NCBI GenBank assembly: GCA_035689345.1
Contig: DASSLR010000045.1
Span: 1 to 20,810 of the forward strand
DNA: 20,810 nucleotides
Source: CF-118 sp035689345
GTDB lineage: Bacteria > Chloroflexota > Dormibacteria > Dormibacterales > Dormibacteraceae
Direction: 5' to 3'
Below, one piece after another: positions 1 to 7,486 of the stretch; within the stretch, counting starts at the first letter, position 1; each line of letters opens with the position of its first letter. The position numbers were made by a program, and so were the translations under genes. The notes beneath the pieces were generated by a model that was given only the letters and a program-made list of their open reading frames with translations, was not told the DNA's origin and did not search any database.

Positions 1-528
1 GGGCCGCACCTTGTCGAGCTGCGTCGCCTCCAGAAAGCTCGCGTACTCGGCGGCTCGCAGCAGCGCGGCCGCGTCGACGTCGGTGCCGAGCGGTGCGCGC
101 GTCTTGACATCGATGACGCGGGCCGTGATCGTGGGGCGCCCGAGGCTGCGGGCCACGGAGACCCGATGATGCCCGTCGATCACGTAGTAGCCGTCACCCA
201 CCCTGTACACGTCGATGGGCGGTAGCTCGGCGCCCTCCACCATCTCCCGGTAGATGCGCGTCCAGCGGTCGCGCAGGCGCGGCGTCGTCGGGAGAAAGGC
301 GGGGTCGAAGTCCTCCGCCTTCGCGGGCGAGGCGGCCGACCCCACGATCCTGTCGACGGGAATCTCCTGGACGCCGCCGTACGAGCGCCCTTCCGCACCC
401 GCGGCCTCGAGCACCTCTTCGACCGAGGCCAGGCGCCTCGCGCGGCGCGTCAGCGCGGCGCCGACCGCCCTCCGGAACGCCTTGAAGCGCGCGGCATCGA
501 AGTCCTCACGGGCCCGAATGGTTTCCAA
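1..528 (-). CDS. ParB-like nuclease-fold protein, C-terminus cut by window edge
   Basis: The frame is open from the left edge of the window up to an in-frame TAA at 543-541, which is also the stop of the upstream ATPase gene. 176 residues are visible. The diagnostic segment is DGHHRVSVAR (about residues 118-127), preceded by a P-V-D-R-I-V strand and L-P-P-I-D-V-Y. This is the ParB/Srx-type fold, whose GHHR-like box in family members binds or hydrolyses nucleotides. The first 50 residues are rich in Arg and Ala and look helical. The start is uncertain. The stop at 541 rules out anything further upstream, and the first plausible codon is TTG at 528-526, with no clear Shine-Dalgarno. It follows the ATPase by 12 bases on the same strand and so is probably co-transcribed with the transporter, but the fold has no known role in sugar uptake. 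No partition-type helix-turn-helix is visible, so this is not a chromosomal ParB on present evidence. Family is fairly sure, function unknown. Confidence 0.8.
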   Translation of the reverse strand, partial: METIRAREDFDAARFKAFRRAVGAALTRRARRLASVEEVLEAAGAEGRSYGGVQEIPVDRIVGSAASPAKAEDFDPAFLPTTPRLRDRWTRIYREMVEGAELPPIDVYRVGDGYYVIDGHHRVSVARSLGRPTITARVIDVKTRAPLGTDVDAAALLRAAEYASFLEATQLDKVRP

Positions 529-540
529 AAAGAACGGCGG

Positions 541-1599
<1,059 letters not shown>

Positions 1600-1603
1600 C
1601 TTC

Positions 1604-2545
1604 TTACCCCTTCACCGAGCCGGCGAGAATGCCGCGCACGAAATATCGCTGGAGGCTGAGGAACACGATGAGCGGCACGATCATGGAAAAGAATGCCGCC
1701 GACGTGAGCAGGTTGGAACCCTGGCCGAGTGAGGTCGTGAGACCAGCCAGGTTGACGGTCAACGGTGCGACCGAAGCCGTCGAGCCGACGTATATCAGTG
1801 CCACCAGCAGGTCGTTCCACACCCACAGGAACTGGAAGATCACGAGCGAGGCGAGGGCCGGCACGGAAAGGGGAAGGATGATGCGGAAGAACACGGTCAG
1901 CGTCCCGGCACCATCGATCTCCGCCGACTCGAACAGGTCGCTGGGAAGAGCTCGGAAGAAGTTCGCCAGCAGGTAGATCGCGAACGGCAATCCGTAGCCG
2001 GCGTGCGCCAGCCAGAGAGGCACCCACGGCAGCCCAGGGATCCCGTAAGACTCCAGGTTGTCGGTCGTCCAGTGCAGGTGCTGGACGTAGAAGCTCAACA
2101 CCGGGATGAACGTGAGCTGCAGCGGCACCGCCAGCAGCCCGACCAGGGCCAGGAACAGGCCGTTGCGACCGGGGAACTTCATCCAGGCGAAGGCGTACGC
2201 GGCGAACGCACCGATCGAAACAGGAAGGACGGTCGCCGGTATCGAGATCATGAAGCTGTTGAAGAACGCCTGGCCCAGGTTCGTGGTGCTTTGGGACAGG
2301 ACGTCGGTGTAATTGCTGAGCGTGAACGTGGTCGGATTCTGAAACGCCGTCCACCAGCCACTGGTGGCCTGGCCGGAGAAGGGCCGGAAAGAGCTCACCA
2401 GCAATCCGATGGTGGGCACCATCCAGGCTGCGGTCAGGCCGATCACCGCGATGTGCAACGGCCAGCGCGAGATGCGTTCGAGAATCCAGGCCGGTGAGAA
2501 CCGGGCGGCCGCCGAGGTGGTCGGCGTTGCAGCTGCGACCGTCAT
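1604..2545 (-). CDS. Carbohydrate ABC transporter permease, MalG type
   Basis: This is the second inner-membrane subunit of the CUT1 importer, 313 residues. The N-terminal 30 residues are cytoplasmic and are followed by about six membrane segments, the first around VIGLTAAWMVPTIGLLVSSF. The ATPase-docking EAA loop is clear at about residues 206-229 (ESAEIDGAGTLTVFFRIILP). The C-terminus ends in the family-typical QRYFVRGILAGSVKG. Its ATG (2545-2543) overlaps the TGA of the preceding permease (2544-2542) as ATGA, so the two permeases are translationally coupled and presumably made in equal amounts. The ATPase begins 4 bases after its stop. Resemblance to AglG-like alpha-glucoside permeases is an impression from overall pattern only. 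Confidence 0.95.
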   Translation of the reverse strand: MTVAAATPTTSAAARFSPAWILERISRWPLHIAVIGLTAAWMVPTIGLLVSSFRPFSGQATSGWWTAFQNPTTFTLSNYTDVLSQSTTNLGQAFFNSFMISIPATVLPVSIGAFAAYAFAWMKFPGRNGLFLALVGLLAVPLQLTFIPVLSFYVQHLHWTTDNLESYGIPGLPWVPLWLAHAGYGLPFAIYLLANFFRALPSDLFESAEIDGAGTLTVFFRIILPLSVPALASLVIFQFLWVWNDLLVALIYVGSTASVAPLTVNLAGLTTSLGQGSNLLTSAAFFSMIVPLIVFLSLQRYFVRGILAGSVKG

Positions 2546-3591
2546 CTTCGCGCCTCCACCGCTCGGAACTGTCTCAGGTTGAAAATCAGCACAGGCACGA
2601 CGGCCACCAGCAGGATGATGGCCACGGCGCTCGCTCCGCCGGAGTTGCTGGCCAGGTAGAGCTGGTTGTACATCCGGTAGGCGAGCACGTCAGTGCCGTA
2701 GTTGCCGCTTGTCATCACGTAGACCACGTCGAACGCCTTCAGCGCGAAGATGACCAGGGTGGTCCCGACCACCACTATGGTCGGCATCATCAGGGGCAGG
2801 ATCACGCGCCGGAAGACGGTGAGCTCGCCGGCCCCGTCGACTCGAGCCGCTTCGAGCAGCTCACCCGGGATGCCTTTCAGAGCCGCCGACAGGATGACCA
2901 TGGCGAAGCCAGTGATGCCCCACGTGGCGGCGCCGATCAGTGCGAGGTTGTTCAAGATGTTGAAAGTGTCGGTGGGCCACTGATCCTGCAGCCACGAGAC
3001 CGGGTCGTGATGCAACAGCGTTGTTACCACGGCATTCACCGTTCCCGTCTGGGCCGCACCCGGAGGCTGGTACTCGTACATGAAGTCCCAGATGAGACCG
3101 AGGGCTACCGACGAGATCGCCATCGGCATGAAGATCAGAGACTTCACGAACGACTCGTACTTGACGCGGTCGAAGAGAACTGCGAGCACGAGTCCGAAGG
3201 CCAGGGTGAAGAGGGTGTAGAAGATCAGCCAGAAGATGACGTTGTTGCGGATGGCGACCCATGCGCCTCCGGTCGGAAAGTCCGCGAACTGCCGAGAGAA
3301 ATTCCTGAAGCCGACGAAGTTCGTGCCCCACGTGGACGGGTCGAGCACGTCGACCCTGTTGCTTTCCACGCTCTGGATAGCCGTGAGGATCGCCGGGATC
3401 AGAAGGTAACCGGCCACGAGGATGAGTGCGGGCCCGACCCATATCCAGGGCCGAACCCGCGGTCGATTCTTGTCGGGCAGCCGGCGCACCAGGTACTCGC
3501 CGCCCACGATGTAGGCGGCGAGCACTCCAGGCACGCCGATGATCACGACGAGGAGCGTCGGGATGTCCTGCAGCAGAACGCTGAAGTCCAC
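2542..3591 (-). CDS. Carbohydrate ABC transporter permease, MalF type
   Basis: This is the first inner-membrane subunit of the CUT1 importer, 349 residues. An extra N-terminal membrane segment (TLLVVIIGVPGVLAAYIVG) precedes the usual set, as in MalF/AglF-type subunits. The second segment is WVGPALILVAGYLLIPAI. A long periplasm-facing loop (about residues 75-110) follows. The EAA loop lies at about residues 247-270 (EAARVDGAGELTVFRRVILP). The start is GTG at 3591-3589, preceded at a good distance by GAGGAGA, a strong ribosome-binding site. The binding-protein gene ends 20 bases upstream. The N-terminal hydrophobic helix before the canonical core and the overall length resemble AglF-like alpha-glucoside permeases, but this does not prove the substrate. 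Confidence 0.95.
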   Translation of the reverse strand: MDFSVLLQDIPTLLVVIIGVPGVLAAYIVGGEYLVRRLPDKNRPRVRPWIWVGPALILVAGYLLIPAILTAIQSVESNRVDVLDPSTWGTNFVGFRNFSRQFADFPTGGAWVAIRNNVIFWLIFYTLFTLAFGLVLAVLFDRVKYESFVKSLIFMPMAISSVALGLIWDFMYEYQPPGAAQTGTVNAVVTTLLHHDPVSWLQDQWPTDTFNILNNLALIGAATWGITGFAMVILSAALKGIPGELLEAARVDGAGELTVFRRVILPLMMPTIVVVGTTLVIFALKAFDVVYVMTSGNYGTDVLAYRMYNQLYLASNSGGASAVAIILLVAVVPVLIFNLRQFRAVEARR

Positions 3592-3611
3592 TCTCTTATC
3601 TCCTCACTTGA

Positions 3612-4913
3612 TCAAGAGGATGCGTAAGCGGTTTGTTGGACCTTGTCCAGGTTGGTCAGGATCGAGTCGAGGTTCCCCTGGTTCTGCACGAACTTGAGTA
3701 CGGCCTGCCATGCCGCCGTCCTCATGTCGGCCGGCATGTTGTCGGTGGCGTCGTACTTCGCGATCTGCGTGCCGACCAGGATCTGAGCAGACTCCTTGGA
3801 CAGAGCGTCGGGATAGTCGGACAGGGGGGTCTGCTTGTTCGGCGAAAGCTTGCCGCCCGCCTTGACCCAGATGGCCTGCGCGTCTGCCGTCGTCAGGTAC
3901 TGAAGCAGCTTGCGGGCCTGCGGGGTGTCGTGAAAGAGCCCCCATGAGTCGCCGGCAACGACGTGAGCGCCGGTGTACTGGGAGCTGACGTCAGGCAGCG
4001 GGAAGAAGTTGAAGTCGGTACCCGGCTGAACGCTCGGGTTGTCGGAGGTGAAGAACGAGGTGATGAAGGACGCCTGGTTGTGCATGTAGCACTTCGGCGG
4101 ACTGGTGAACAGCCCGTCGCCGGATGTCTTGAAGCTGGCCGAAGTGATCTCGTTGGCGCCGCCATAGACGTTGGAGTCGTTCGCGCCCAGGATCGTGCCC
4201 CACGTCGTGAACGCCGACTTGATCTCCGGTGAGGTCCATTTCTGCTTGCCTGCTACCCAGTTGTCGTACACGGTCGGCCCTGACTGGCTGAGCACGATCT
4301 CCTTGATCCAGTCGCTTCCGGCCCAGCCGTCATCGGCGCCGCCGCTCTTGAGCCCGATGCACCACGGAGTCACGCCGCTCGACTTGATCTGGCTCTGCAG
4401 CGAGATCAGGTCCGACCAGGTCTTCGGCACCTGGTAGCCCTTGGCCGTGAAGTTTTTCGGGTTGTACCAGACAAGACCTTTAAGCGAGACCCACGAATAG
4501 ACCTGATACAGCTTTCCCTGGTACGTACCCAGGTCGATCCAACCTTGCGAGTAGTTCTGCTTCAACGCACTCATGTCGAGGACGCCATCCAGTGGGGTCA
4601 ATTTCCCCTGGCTGGCGAATTGCGACAGCAGCTGCGGGTTGGGTACGCCCGCCAGGTCAGGTGGGTTGCCGGCCGCGACGCGAGTCTTGATGACGGCGGT
4701 CAGGTCTCGTGTCGATTCGTACGAGACCTTGATTCCGGTCTGGTCCTCAAACGGCTTGACGACCGCCAGGAAGTTGGCCTGTTCCTGACCGGACCACTCG
4801 GCCATGACCTTGACAGTGCCACCCGAGGCACTCGAACTGGTGCCACATGCAACCGCGACGAGCACAGCGCCGATCGCGGTCACCAGGGCACGTGCTTTGA
4901 TCGAAGCCCCCAT
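3612..4913 (-). CDS. Extracellular sugar-binding lipoprotein of the ABC transporter
   Basis: This is the solute-capturing protein of the importer, 433 residues from the ATG at 4913. A longer in-frame ATG at 5015 is rejected: residues before MGASIKARALVTAI are not signal-like, and the ATG at 4913 has a GGGGGA ribosome-binding site about 8 bases upstream. The N-terminus is a short basic stretch, a hydrophobic helix and a lipobox-like VAVAC followed by a Ser/Gly linker, indicating a lipid-anchored protein on a monoderm surface. The mature part fits the family 1 extracellular binding fold: KVMAEWSGQEQ, PFEDQTGIKV, AAGNPPDLAGVPNPQLLSQF, and a Trp-rich ligand region DDGWAGSDWIKEIVL. Several of these stretches recall AglE-type alpha-glucoside binding proteins. 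The neighbouring hydrolases are beta-type, so the substrate remains open. Confidence 0.94.
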   Translation of the reverse strand: MGASIKARALVTAIGAVLVAVACGTSSSASGGTVKVMAEWSGQEQANFLAVVKPFEDQTGIKVSYESTRDLTAVIKTRVAAGNPPDLAGVPNPQLLSQFASQGKLTPLDGVLDMSALKQNYSQGWIDLGTYQGKLYQVYSWVSLKGLVWYNPKNFTAKGYQVPKTWSDLISLQSQIKSSGVTPWCIGLKSGGADDGWAGSDWIKEIVLSQSGPTVYDNWVAGKQKWTSPEIKSAFTTWGTILGANDSNVYGGANEITSASFKTSGDGLFTSPPKCYMHNQASFITSFFTSDNPSVQPGTDFNFFPLPDVSSQYTGAHVVAGDSWGLFHDTPQARKLLQYLTTADAQAIWVKAGGKLSPNKQTPLSDYPDALSKESAQILVGTQIAKYDATDNMPADMRTAAWQAVLKFVQNQGNLDSILTNLDKVQQTAYASS

Positions 4914-4930
4914 GTCAAATCCCCCAGTTG

Positions 4931-4951
4931 TGGAGAGCGACCCGCTCTCCA
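4931..4951. promoter_or_regulatory. Perfect 9-bp inverted repeat upstream of the transporter operon
   Basis: Arms TGGAGAGCG (4931-4939) and CGCTCTCCA (4943-4951) are exact reverse complements separated by ACC. A related half-site, CACTCTCCA, lies at 4988-4996 between the candidate -35 and -10 boxes. The palindrome sits 17 bases upstream of the binding-protein start codon and downstream of the candidate transcription start. It could be a repressor operator or an mRNA hairpin just ahead of the GGGGGA ribosome-binding site. It does not share the AANCGNTT core seen in the lacI-GH1 operator. There is no T-run, so a terminator is unlikely. Confidence 0.6.
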
Positions 4952-4975
4952 ATACCAATCGCCGAATTGAATTCC

Positions 4976-5004
4976 ATTCTGATGTCCCACTCTCCATTTG
5001 GCAA
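4976..5004 (-). promoter_or_regulatory. Candidate promoter of the sugar transporter operon
   Basis: Read on the minus strand, TTGCCA (5004-4999) and CAGAAT (4981-4976) are separated by exactly 17 bases. They match the sigma-70-type consensus at 5/6 and 4/6 positions. Transcription would begin near 4969 and read through the palindrome at 4931-4951 into the binding-protein gene. The site lies in the 110-base gap between lacI and the binding-protein gene, so the transporter can be transcribed independently of lacI read-through. Confidence 0.45.
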
Positions 5005-5023
5005 ATCCGGTCCAAGGTCCCCG

Positions 5024-6067
5024 CTACGCCTTCTTCCCGACCACCTCCTTTGCCGCATGGGGATTCGAGGTGGAAGCCCTCACGATCAAGCGCGTGCTGA
5101 GGGGAGGCGGCGACTGCACGTGCTTACCCTGCAACCGCTGGATGAGCAGCCTGGCGGCTATCCGGCCCTTGTCCACGATGGGCTGGCGCACGGTGGTGAG
5201 GGCGGGATTCGTCCACGCCGCGACCGGCAGGTCGTCGAATCCCACGATCGAAAGATCCGCCGGCACCCGCACGCCGGCCTGAGCTGCGGCGGTCATGACG
5301 CCGATGGCCGTCATGTCGCTCATCGCGAGCACCGCGGTGGGCCGGCGCCGGCCCTGCGCGAGCGTTTCGAAGGCGCGCGCGCCGGCCGCCTGCGAGATGC
5401 CCGCGCTGATCAAAAGCGGTGCGGGCGCGCCCGCCTCGTCGATTGCCGCCTGATAACCCGCGAGGCGACGCGCCGCCGTCGGCGTGAGGCCGACCTGCGC
5501 CCGCGTCGGCGGGAGGCCGATGACGGCGATGTCGCGATGTCCGAGCTTCAGCAGGTGACGCGCGGCCGCCTCCGCACCGCCTGCGTCGTCGACGTTGACC
5601 GTCGGATGGTTGGCCGCGCCGTCCGCGTCCACCAGGACGCTCGGTATGCCGAGGCGATCAAGCGTCTCCAGCGCGCGGTCGTCCGAGCTGAGGCCTAGGC
5701 TGACGAAGCCGTCGACCGAGGCCGCGCGGATGGCGCCCTCCAGCGAACCGTCGAGCGGGGGCACCAGCAGCACGCTGAGGTCGTGCTTCTCGCACAGCTC
5801 ACCGAGGCCCTGCAGCAGCTCGCCGAGGAAGGCGTTGGCGAAGACGGTGCTGAGGCGCTGCGGGATCAGGACGCCGATGGTGCCGCTGCGGCGGAGGGAC
5901 AGGGCTCGCGCCGCCGGGTGCGGCGCATAGCCGAGGCCGTCGGCCACCTGCAGCACCCGCTCCACGGTCGCGTGGCCGAGCTTCTCCGGGTTGTTGAAGG
6001 CGAAGGAGACGGCCGTCTTGGAGACGCCCGCGGCCGTGGCGACGTCGGAGATGGTGACCCTCGTCAC
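5024..6067 (-). CDS. LacI-family transcriptional regulator
   Basis: This is a sugar-responsive repressor, 347 residues. The N-terminal helix-turn-helix is canonical (TISDVATAAGVSKTAVSFAF, residues 5-24), followed by the hinge helix region AARALSLRRSGTIGV and a periplasmic-binding-protein-like effector domain. That domain contains DGFVSLGLS, HRDIAVIGLP, PTAVLAMSDMTAIGVM and VGFDDLP, all typical. The start chosen is GTG at 6067-6065, giving V-T-R-V-T-I-S-D and a normal family length, with a GGGGG stretch about 10 bases upstream. Upstream in-frame ATGs at 6142 and 6109 would add residues that do not look like LacI. It is divergent from the GH1 gene and upstream of the transporter on the same strand, so it most likely controls both. 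The twin operator over its transcription start implies autoregulation. Confidence 0.95.
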   Translation of the reverse strand: MTRVTISDVATAAGVSKTAVSFAFNNPEKLGHATVERVLQVADGLGYAPHPAARALSLRRSGTIGVLIPQRLSTVFANAFLGELLQGLGELCEKHDLSVLLVPPLDGSLEGAIRAASVDGFVSLGLSSDDRALETLDRLGIPSVLVDADGAANHPTVNVDDAGGAEAAARHLLKLGHRDIAVIGLPPTRAQVGLTPTAARRLAGYQAAIDEAGAPAPLLISAGISQAAGARAFETLAQGRRRPTAVLAMSDMTAIGVMTAAAQAGVRVPADLSIVGFDDLPVAAWTNPALTTVRQPIVDKGRIAARLLIQRLQGKHVQSPPPLSTRLIVRASTSNPHAAKEVVGKKA

Positions 6068-6151
6068 GCTGTGGAGACCCCCTGGATCACGCCTCGTGTC
6101 CACCTCCATCCGCCCGCCAGGTCGTCGAACTGTCGGGACCAACGCGGGGCT

Positions 6152-6176
6152 TAAACCGCTTTAGTAAAGCGGTTTA
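6152..6176. promoter_or_regulatory. Twin LacI-type operator between lacI and the GH1 gene
   Basis: Two 12-base boxes, TAAACCGCTTTA (6152-6163) and TAAAGCGGTTTA (6165-6176), are perfect reverse complements of each other around a single central base. Each box by itself contains AANCGNTT, the core long recognised in LacI-family operators. The site lies at the expected transcription start of lacI and 77 bases upstream of the GH1 start codon, so one bound complex could repress both divergent genes. The sequence shows the repeat directly; the regulator assignment is inferred from the adjacent lacI. Confidence 0.8.
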
Positions 6177-6182
6177 GGGCGG

Positions 6183-6211
6183 ATCGTAGGCCGGATCTTA
6201 ACTCGTGTCAA
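6183..6211 (-). promoter_or_regulatory. Promoter of the lacI gene
   Basis: On the minus strand TTGACA (6211-6206, a perfect -35) is followed after exactly 17 bases by TACGAT (6188-6183, 4/6 to the -10 consensus). Transcription would start around 6176, at the edge of the twin operator. I found no comparably good plus-strand promoter for the GH1 gene in the same 186-base gap. Confidence 0.65.
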
Positions 6212-6253
6212 GGATCATGTTCAGCGCCCGGAGCGTGTGGAAAACTGCTGGAT

Positions 6254-7486
6254 ATGTCTGCGACATTCCCGCCTCGGTTCCTCTTCGGCGCCGCCGTGGG
6301 CGCCCACCAGGTCGAGGGCGGCAACGTCAACACCGACTGGTGGTGGTGGGAGCACCGCGACGGAACACCTTGCGTGGAACCGTCGGGCGACGCTTGCGAC
6401 TTCTACCACCGCTACGCGGAAGACATCGCGATGCTGGCGGGCTTCGGGCTCAACGCGTTTCGGTTCGGCATCGAGTGGGCGCGCATCGAGCCGGCAGAGG
6501 GCGAGTTCTCGAGCGCCCAGCTCGACCACTACCGCCGCATGCTGGACAGCTGCCACGAGCACGGCGTGACGCCGCTGCTCACCTTCCATCACTTCACCCT
6601 GCCGCTGTGGGTCCACGAGCTCGGCGGCTTCGCATCGCCGCGGTTCCCACGGCTGTTCGAGCGTTACTGCGAGCGCGCGGCGCGGGCGCTCGGCGACCGG
6701 ATCGGCTACGCGTGCACGATCAACGAGCCGCAGGGCCTCGGCTGGAGCGGCTACGTGCTGGGCATCAACCCGCCGGGGGCGAAGGGCGACGAGGTCGCGG
6801 CCAGGCGCGCGGCAGAGCATCTGCTCGAGGCGCACCGGCTCGCGGTGCCGGCGATCCGCGCGCACACGAAGGCGCCGGTCGGCGTGACCCTCGCCATCCC
6901 CGACCTCCAGTACGAGGACGGCGCCAGCCCGGGTCGGAGCGGCTTCGAGGTCGAGTCGGCCATCAACGACGAGTTCTTCGCGCTCGCCCGCGGCGACGAC
7001 TTCATCGGCGTCCAGACCTACACGCGCATCCGCATCGGGCCCGAGGGCCCGCGCAGCCCGGGCTCCGATTGGAGCGGGGTGAGCCGCGAGCTGGCCGAGA
7101 CCTCTGAGGTGACCCAGATGGGCTACGAGTACTACCCGCGCGCGCTCGGCGGTGCGATCCGGCGCGCATGGAAGAGCACGGCCGGCAAAATTCCCATCCT
7201 CGTCACCGAGAACGGGATCGCCACGACGCGGGACGAGCGGCGCGTCGCCTTCATGGCCGAGGCCCTGGATGAGGTGCTCACGTGCCTGGCGGACGGGATC
7301 GACGTCCGCAGCTACATCCACTGGTCCCTGCTGGACAACTTCGAGTGGGCCTTCGGCTACCGGCCGCGGTTCGGGCTCGTCGCCGTCGACCGCGAGACGT
7401 TCGCCCGGCATCCGAAGCCCAGCGCGCGCTGGCTCGGCGAGGTGGCGCGGTCGGGCCGGGTCCCTACCGTTTCGGCGTCTCGGTGA
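6254..7486 (+). CDS. Family GH1 beta-glucosidase (beta-glycosidase)
   Basis: This is a retaining beta-glycosidase that would release glucose or a related sugar from beta-glycosides in the cytoplasm; no signal peptide is present. It is 410 residues, slightly short for GH1 (commonly about 440-480). Both catalytic Glu residues are present: the acid/base in TINEP (E158) and the nucleophile in VTENG (E319). The family N-terminal signature is FLFGAAVGAHQVEGG, with a Trp-rich W-W-W-W-E in the position of the usual sugar-contact region, and the C-terminal box is SLLDNFEWAFGYRPRFGLV. The ATG at 6254 gives the correct N-terminus for the family; the Shine-Dalgarno is weak. It is divergent from lacI with the twin operator between them, which strongly suggests LacI control. 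The 3' end overlaps the convergent GH2 gene by 23 bases. Confidence 0.95.
   Translation: MSATFPPRFLFGAAVGAHQVEGGNVNTDWWWWEHRDGTPCVEPSGDACDFYHRYAEDIAMLAGFGLNAFRFGIEWARIEPAEGEFSSAQLDHYRRMLDSCHEHGVTPLLTFHHFTLPLWVHELGGFASPRFPRLFERYCERAARALGDRIGYACTINEPQGLGWSGYVLGINPPGAKGDEVAARRAAEHLLEAHRLAVPAIRAHTKAPVGVTLAIPDLQYEDGASPGRSGFEVESAINDEFFALARGDDFIGVQTYTRIRIGPEGPRSPGSDWSGVSRELAETSEVTQMGYEYYPRALGGAIRRAWKSTAGKIPILVTENGIATTRDERRVAFMAEALDEVLTCLADGIDVRSYIHWSLLDNFEWAFGYRPRFGLVAVDRETFARHPKPSARWLGEVARSGRVPTVSASR

Noticed and set aside
4931..4951. Intrinsic terminator between lacI and the transporter
   Set aside because: Stem is good but no T-run follows on either strand, and it lies just ahead of a start codon.
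4914..5015. 34-residue N-terminal extension of the binding lipoprotein
   Set aside because: It would bury the signal peptide, and it covers the promoter and palindrome; the ATG at 4913 has a good ribosome-binding site.
6254..7486. Truncated or frameshifted GH1 because it is only 410 residues
   Set aside because: Both catalytic Glu motifs, the N-terminal signature and the C-terminal GLV box are present in one frame, so it is a compact but complete enzyme.
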